This document shows positions 60,034 to 64,000 of a stretch of 64,000 nt of DNA, piece by piece (the first letter of the stretch is position 1; each line of letters starts with the position of its first letter). Source of the stretch: Hymenobacter algoricola (GTDB lineage: Bacteria; Bacteroidota; Bacteroidia; Cytophagales; Hymenobacteraceae). Made by a program: the position numbers and the translations under genes. The notes under the pieces were generated by a model. It did no database searches. It was not told the origin of the DNA and saw nothing but the letters and a program-made list of their open reading frames with translations. The stretch spans positions 186,001-250,000 of the forward strand of contig NZ_BAABDH010000039.1 of the NCBI RefSeq assembly GCF_039539525.1, given 5' to 3'.

Positions 60034-60691
60034 ATGTGGCCACCAGTACTCTATTTGATTCCGGGACTTGGAGCCGATGAGCGGGTGTTTCGCGACCTGC
60101 TGCCCCGGCTGCGGGGCGAAACCCACGTAATGCCCTGGCTCACCCCGGCGCCGGCCGAAACGCTGCCCGGGTACGCGGCCCGGGTGGCCGAAGGAATTGC
60201 CCCGGGGCAGCCGTGTTTCGTCGTGGGGGTATCGTTCGGGGGCGTAGTCGCGCTGGAAATCGGGCGGCTGCGGCCCCACGCCACGGTTGTGCTGGTGTCC
60301 GGCATTCCGACGGCGGGGGCCTTGCCGCCGCTGCTTCGGCTGATGCGCGCCAGCGGCGTGTATAGGCGCGGGGCCGCCCCAGCTGCTCAAGCGGCTGCCC
60401 CGCGCCGGCCAGTGGTATTTCGGGATAAAAAACGGCGCCGACTACCAGCTGTTCAAGCAGATTCTGCAGGATACCGACCCCGCCTACGCCCGCTGGGCTA
60501 TCTACCGGCTCCTGCACTGGGACAGCCGCGGCATCGGCGCCGCCATTCGGATTCACGGCACCCACGACCGGGTGCTGCCCCGGGGCGCCGCGCCCGTAGA
60601 CTACCTGATTCAGGGCGGCACCCACTTCATGATTCTGAGCCGGGCGGAGGAAATCAGCCGGATTCTCAACGGGCTGGCGGAGGCAGAATAG
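60034..60691 (+). pseudogene. frameshifted alpha/beta hydrolase
   Basis: The first part, MWPPVLYLIPGLGADERVFRDLLPRLR with FVVGVSFGGVVALEIGRL as the nucleophile elbow near residue 66, ends at about SGVYRRG. The second part, KRLPRAGQWYFGIKNGADYQLFKQILQDTDPAYARWAIYRLLHWDS to HFMILSRAEEISRILNGLAEAE, continues in the next frame from about 60373. One extra G in the run at 60370-60373 explains the shift. The catalytic histidine region (HGTHDRVLPRG and GGTHFMILS) lies after the break, so the enzyme would be inactive unless the frame is restored. Confidence 0.7.
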
Positions 60692-60773
60692 CGGCGGCGC
60701 GTTTAGGAAGTTGAGCTGGCCGGCTGCTACCTTGGGCCCTGTTGCCCGTTGCTGCCTTTCGCTCGTCTGTCCG

Positions 60774-61532
60774 ATGCTCGCTACCTACCCCCACCAAGAC
60801 CGCGCCTTTTCCTTCGACCCCACCGCCCCGCTGGATATTTCGCTGCCGCTGGCCCCCGGCCCCGATCAGGTCAGCTGCTTCTGGGCCGAGCCGGTGCAGT
60901 TCGATACCATTCGGGTGGGCAGCTTTGTGGGCAGCGTGGCGCTGGGCGGCAGCACCAACTACCAGCGCGTCCACCTCACGCCCCACGGCAACGGTACCCA
61001 CACCGAGTGCTACGGCCATATCAGTCCCGACCCGGCCGCCACCCTCAACCGCTGCCTGCGCCGCTTTCTGTTCGTGGCCCAGCTGGTGTCGGTGCTGCCG
61101 CGCCGCCAGCCCAACGGCGACCTGGTCGTGCTGCTGGCCGACGTACAGCCGCTGCTGGAGGCCGCCGGGGCCGCGCCGGAAGCCCTGATTCTGCGGACCC
61201 TGCCCAACGAGCTGGCCAAGCGCCACCGCCAGTATTCGGGCACCAACCCGACGTATGTCGAGCCGGCGCTGGCGCACTATCTGGTAGCCCAGCACATCCA
61301 GCACCTGCTCCTCGACCTGCCCAGCGTAGATCGGGAGGAGGACCAGGGCGCGCTGCTGGCCCACCACGCCTTCTGGCAGTACCCTCAGGCCCCGCGCACG
61401 GCCGCCACCATCACCGAGCTTGTCTTCGTGCCCGACGGCGTGGCAGACGGCCTGTACCTGCTTAATCTGCAGGTCACCAGTCTGGAGCTGGATGCCAGCC
61501 CCAGCAAGCCCGTGCTGTACGCGCTGAGTTAG
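60774..61532 (+). CDS. cyclase family protein (kynurenine formamidase-like)
   Basis: A 252-residue metal-dependent hydrolase of the cyclase family. The metal-binding motif is HLTPHGNGTHTECYGHISPD near residues 67-86 (HGxGTHxxxxGH pattern), preceded by GGSTNYQRVH and followed by VVLLADVQPLLE and VFVPDGVADGLYLLNLQV. Family members include kynurenine formamidase and polyketide cyclases; the substrate here is unknown. The ATG at 60774 fits the family. Confidence 0.85.
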   Translation: MLATYPHQDRAFSFDPTAPLDISLPLAPGPDQVSCFWAEPVQFDTIRVGSFVGSVALGGSTNYQRVHLTPHGNGTHTECYGHISPDPAATLNRCLRRFLFVAQLVSVLPRRQPNGDLVVLLADVQPLLEAAGAAPEALILRTLPNELAKRHRQYSGTNPTYVEPALAHYLVAQHIQHLLLDLPSVDREEDQGALLAHHAFWQYPQAPRTAATITELVFVPDGVADGLYLLNLQVTSLELDASPSKPVLYALS

Positions 61533-61556
61533 CCCCGCATCCGTCCGGGCCAATGC

Positions 61557-61590
61557 AAAAAGGGACCGTCCTTGCGGAGGGTCCCTTTCC
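61557..61590. terminator. bidirectional terminator before rpmA
   Basis: AAAGGGACC (61559-61567) pairs with GGTCCCTTT (61580-61588), A tract before and CC after; serves the cyclase gene and the rplU-rpmA operon. Confidence 0.8.
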
Positions 61591-61630
61591 GGTGCACAAA
61601 CGGCTTGGGAAAGCCGGGTGAACTTTAAAA

Positions 61631-61903
61631 CTAAGCGGCGGCGGCTTCAGCCACCGGCACTACCGTCACGAACGAACGGTCTTTGCGGCCCTTGCGGAAC
61701 TGCACGCGGCCGTCGACCATGGCAAACAGCGTGTGGTCCTTGCCGATACCCACGTTCTGGCCGGGGTGGTGCTTGGTGCCGCGCTGACGCACGATGATGT
61801 TGCCGGCAATGATTTCTTGACCGCCGAAGATCTTCACGCCCAGGCGCTTAGAATGAGATTCGCGGCCGTTGTTGGAGCTACCTACGCCTTTCTTGTGTGC
61901 CAT
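61631..61903 (-). CDS. rpmA: 50S ribosomal protein L27
   Basis: A 90-residue ribosomal protein that lies at the peptidyl-transferase centre. MAHKKGVGSSNNGRESHSKRLGVKIFGGQ is the family signature, with no N-terminal extension that would need cleavage. The C-terminus ends in alanines (VAEAAAA). It follows rplU by 116 bases on the minus strand, and the spacer holds AGCTTGCAGCT-type repeats. Confidence 0.97.
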   Translation of the reverse strand: MAHKKGVGSSNNGRESHSKRLGVKIFGGQEIIAGNIIVRQRGTKHHPGQNVGIGKDHTLFAMVDGRVQFRKGRKDRSFVTVVPVAEAAAA

Positions 61904-61922
61904 ATTGTTTGAGCTTCAGGCC

Positions 61923-62013
61923 GACAGCTATAAGCTGCAAGCTGTGTGTTGGAAGGGATAAGCCCGGCAAATTGAATCAAAAGCTTGCAGCTTGCAGCTG
62001 ACAGCTTGCAGCT
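61923..62013. repeat. inverted and direct repeats in the rplU-rpmA spacer
   Basis: The left block 61923-61945 contains AGCTGCAAGCTGT, the right block 61981-62013 contains CAGCTTGCAGCT twice in overlapping order, including ACAGCTTGCAGCT, the inverse complement of the left. The units are spaced by 36 bases. It could form a hairpin in the operon mRNA. Confidence 0.6.
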
Positions 62014-62019
62014 CAATAA

Positions 62020-62325
62020 TTAGCCGATGCTGTTGATCATTACTTTGGTGAACTGCTGACGGTGGCCGTTCAGCTTCTTGTAGCCCTTGCGGCGCTTCTT
62101 CTTGAATACCAATACCTTGTCGCCCTTTACGTGCGACAGGATGGTGCCCATTACGGCTACGTCCAGCAGGGGCGAGCCAATGGTGATGGTCCCGTCACTG
62201 TCGGTCATCATGGCTTTCCCCAGCTCCACCGTATCGCCGACGTTGCCAGCCAAGCGGTGAGCGTATACAAATTTATTGGCTTCGACCTTGGTCTGCTTCC
62301 CGGCTATGTTGACAATTGCGTACAT
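62020..62325 (-). CDS. rplU: 50S ribosomal protein L21
   Basis: A 101-residue ribosomal protein of the large subunit that binds 23S rRNA. Family blocks are MYAIVNIAGKQTKVEANKFVYAHRLAGNVGDTVELGKAMM and FKKKRRKGYKKLNGHRQQFTKVMINSI. The usual order rplU-rpmA is kept. A complete promoter lies just upstream at 62358-62389. Confidence 0.96.
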   Translation of the reverse strand: MYAIVNIAGKQTKVEANKFVYAHRLAGNVGDTVELGKAMMTDSDGTITIGSPLLDVAVMGTILSHVKGDKVLVFKKKRRKGYKKLNGHRQQFTKVMINSIG

Positions 62326-62357
62326 CGGCGTCTTCGCGTTTTCTGAAAATTGGAAGG

Positions 62358-62389
62358 CAAAAGTAGAAGTATCCTTTCACAAAACCAAA
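62358..62389 (-). promoter_or_regulatory. promoter of rplU-rpmA
   Basis: On the minus strand TTTG (62386-62389), 20 bases, then TACTTTTG (62358-62365): both elements of the Bacteroidota promoter at the expected spacing. The rplU ATG is 33 bases downstream. Confidence 0.7.
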
Positions 62390-62502
62390 CCTAACTCACT
62401 AATCATCATCTACTCGGCGGCAGAACGGCCCTGATGCCCCCGTAAGCGCCGGTAATTCTTTACTCATGAAGGACGCCCGAACGGGCCCGCGCATAGCATT
62501 TT
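62390..62502. other. intergenic region upstream of nrdB
   Basis: No gene seen. Divergent from rplU; moderately A/T-rich near 62381-62410, then a GC-rich stretch before the DnaA-box cluster. Confidence 0.4.
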
Positions 62503-62542
62503 TGTGGATAAGTCAAATTGTCCACAGTTAAAATGTGGATAA
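62503..62542. promoter_or_regulatory. cluster of three DnaA boxes upstream of nrdB
   Basis: TGTGGATAA at 62503-62511 and at 62534-62542 (inverse of TTATCCACA, a perfect DnaA box) and TTGTCCACA at 62518-62526 (one mismatch). The starts are spaced 15 and 16 bases apart, and the middle box is inverted relative to the two others, so each neighbouring pair forms a palindrome. The nrdB ATG is 280 bases downstream. It could be a DnaA-controlled nrdB promoter, or part of an origin. Confidence 0.65.
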
Positions 62543-62690
62543 CTTTTGTAAATCAGCGGTTTCTGGGCGGATTTCGGCCGGTTTTAGCCACCGCCAGGCA
62601 ACCCGGTAACAGCAGCGCCGGGACCGGGCATACAGAAAAATTAACACAGAAAAAACGGCCAGCCGGGGCTGGGTTCCCGAACGTCAGGTT

Positions 62691-62698
62691 TATATTTG
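62691..62698 (+). promoter_or_regulatory. candidate nrdB -7 element
   Basis: TATATTTG, a perfect TAnnTTTG, 123 bases before the ATG at 62822; no clear -33 element. An alternative TACTTTTC lies closer to the start. Confidence 0.4.
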
Positions 62699-62821
62699 AT
62701 GCTCCGGCCACCGGTTTTTTCCCGGGCCGGGAGCGCCAAACATTTCCTGGCGCCCCGGGTTCCGAAGCCACTGCTTCCGTCCGGATGCCGGTTATTTTAA
62801 GCTTACTTTTCTTCCTCGCCT

Positions 62822-63781
62822 ATGGAACCGCTGCTCACCGAAAACCCCAACCGCTTCGTTCTTTTTCCGATTCAGAACAACGACGTGTGGCAGTTCTACA
62901 AGAAGGCGGAAGCCTCGTTCTGGACCGCCGAGGAAATCGACCTGAGCCAGGACCAGAAGGACTGGGACAACCTCAACGACGGCGAGCGGCACTTCATCAG
63001 CCACGTGCTGGCCTTCTTTGCGGCCTCCGACGGCATCGTGAACGAGAACCTGGCCGTCAACTTCATGCAGGAGGTGCAGATGCCCGAGGCGCGCTGCTTC
63101 TACGGCTTCCAGATCATGATGGAAAACATCCATTCGGAAACCTACTCCCTGCTGATCGACACCTACATCAAAGACCCCAAGGAGAAGGACCGCCTCTTCA
63201 ACGCGCTGGAAACCGTGCCCTGCGTGAAGAAGAAGGGCGAGTGGGCCCTGAAGTGGATCAACTCCGAGGACTTTGCCGAGCGCATCATTGCCTTTGCCGC
63301 CGTGGAAGGCATCTTCTTCTCCGGCTCGTTCTGCTCGATCTTCTGGCTCAAGAAGCGCGGCCTGATGCCGGGCCTGACGTTTTCCAACGAGCTGATTTCG
63401 CGCGATGAGGGCCTGCACTGCGACTTCGCCTGCCTGCTCTACAGCTACCTGCAAAACAAGCTGCCCGAGGAGCGCGTGCATGCCATCATCCGCGACGCGG
63501 TGAGCATCGAGCAGGAGTTCGTGACCGACGCGCTGCCCGTGAACCTGATCGGGATGAACTCGGTGACCATGTCGCAGTACATCGAGTTTGTGGCCGACCG
63601 CCTGCTGCAGAGCCTGGGCTACAGCAAGATCTACAACTCCAGCAACCCCTTCGACTTCATGGAAATGATTTCGCTGCAGGGCAAAACCAACTTCTTCGAG
63701 AAGCGCGTGGCCGAGTACCAGAAAGCCGGCGTGATGAGCGAGCGGACCGAAAATGCCTTCTCGCTCGACGAGGACTTTTGA
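62822..63781 (+). CDS. nrdB: ribonucleoside-diphosphate reductase beta subunit (class Ia)
   Basis: A 319-residue di-metal subunit that makes the radical used by NrdA to form deoxynucleotides. Metal ligands are in FFAASDGIVNENLA (D70), MMENIHSETYSLLID (E101, H104) and later AAVEGIFFSGSFCSIFW and RDEGLHCDFACLLYSYL. Tyrosine 108 stands where the radical tyrosine of class Ia enzymes lies (E-x-x-H-x-x-x-Y). The C-terminus ENAFSLDEDF is the part that docks on NrdA. nrdA is not in this window. Three DnaA boxes lie upstream. Confidence 0.95.
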   Translation: MEPLLTENPNRFVLFPIQNNDVWQFYKKAEASFWTAEEIDLSQDQKDWDNLNDGERHFISHVLAFFAASDGIVNENLAVNFMQEVQMPEARCFYGFQIMMENIHSETYSLLIDTYIKDPKEKDRLFNALETVPCVKKKGEWALKWINSEDFAERIIAFAAVEGIFFSGSFCSIFWLKKRGLMPGLTFSNELISRDEGLHCDFACLLYSYLQNKLPEERVHAIIRDAVSIEQEFVTDALPVNLIGMNSVTMSQYIEFVADRLLQSLGYSKIYNSSNPFDFMEMISLQGKTNFFEKRVAEYQKAGVMSERTENAFSLDEDF

Positions 63782-63810
63782 GCCCACGCCGGTCTTGGGC
63801 GTTGAAAATC

Positions 63811-63842
63811 AGCGGGAGCCGGTCGTAGGACGGGCTCCCGCT
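63811..63842 (+). terminator. intrinsic terminator after nrdB
   Basis: AGCGGGAGCC (63811-63820) pairs with GGCTCCCGCT (63833-63842) around a 12-base loop, followed by ATTCGTTTAG. Confidence 0.75.
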
Positions 63843-63964
63843 ATTCGTTTAGTATAGCTAGTATAGCAAATTACTTTATTTGGGCGCCTGCAATAGCGGC
63901 CGGACTGTAGCGATTCCTGCGGATATCCAACCCAAATCGGACCCTTATCCATCTACTACCCACT

Positions 63965-64000
63965 GTGCAAAAAAACGCTTCCATCCTTGCCGCGCTGCTA
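63965..64000 (+). CDS. start of a partial gene at the window edge
   Basis: Twelve codons from a GTG, MQKNASILAALL, open to the end of the window. The basic-then-hydrophobic pattern looks like the start of a signal peptide, so this may be the N-terminus of an exported protein. Too short to identify, and the GTG start is uncertain. Confidence 0.3.
   Translation, partial: MQKNASILAALL

Noticed and set aside
62347..62821. NrdR boxes before nrdB
   Set aside because: No pair of ACACnATATnTnGTGT-like sites is present; the palindromes are DnaA-box-like instead.

Overview
This is a GC-rich chromosomal segment from a Bacteroidota bacterium, most likely Hymenobacter or a close relative in the Cytophagales. 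The evidence is a PorP/SprF-GldJ pair (type IX secretion and gliding), many small lipoproteins of families typical of Bacteroidota (DUF4382, DUF4783, DUF6799, DUF6970-like), promoters of the TAnnTTTG type, and little sign of Shine-Dalgarno dependence. Nearly all of the window is housekeeping or species-level accessory sequence. I see no prophage, CRISPR array, rRNA operon or intact insertion sequence.

Layout. 0-4.6 kb: fumarase, GNAT acetyltransferase, DgkA-type lipid kinase, a small lipoprotein, DinB and thioredoxin-like proteins. 4.6-9.5 kb (minus): two DUF4382 lipoproteins and a large AsmA-like envelope protein. 9.7-12.9 kb: PorP/SprF and GldJ, converging on ComF. 13.1-16.9 kb: an AhpD-like protein with a small overlapping partner, exonuclease III, an FAD amine oxidase-like enzyme and a haem-binding lipoprotein. 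16.9-22.0 kb (minus): a complete thrA-thrB-thrC operon preceded by a Thr-rich leader peptide and a terminator/antiterminator pair, divergent from prfA. 23-35.5 kb: envelope lipoproteins, a YjbQ-family protein, gpmI, nadC, a methyltransferase, a ZIP transporter, a CbpA-type DnaJ with an apparently eroded CbpM, RlpA and a GH25 lysozyme. 35.6-42 kb: VF530-type protein, small Hsp20, PPK2, oxidoreductases, VOC and Nudix proteins. 42.3-48.9 kb: tandem M13 metallopeptidases, a STAS-like protein, a pentapeptide protein and a frameshifted pirin. 49-54.7 kb: the most accessory part, with an AT-rich block, two paralogous small secreted basic proteins, an NTF2-like protein, an MFS exporter, a creatininase, a transposase fragment and the initiator tRNA. 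54.9-64 kb: a secreted esterase, a BamA/TamA-type barrel protein, HemW, an acidic protein, a frameshifted alpha/beta hydrolase, a cyclase, rplU-rpmA, and nrdB with three DnaA boxes upstream.

How it works together. The clearest functional unit is the threonine operon. ThrA (aspartokinase-homoserine dehydrogenase), ThrB and ThrC convert aspartate to threonine, and the leader (five Thr in 29 residues, stop codon inside an antiterminator strand, terminator ending one base before the first possible thrA ATG) predicts transcription attenuation by threonyl-tRNA supply. This, the DnaA-box cluster before nrdB, a pair of paralogous secreted YKRYRGNSR proteins, three dispersed hairpin repeats and two single-base frameshifts in G runs are the observations most worth following up.

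Limits. All family calls are by eye from motifs and remembered family features. No alignment, HMM, folding or promoter scan was run. Start codons were chosen by family length, signal peptide position and promoter position.
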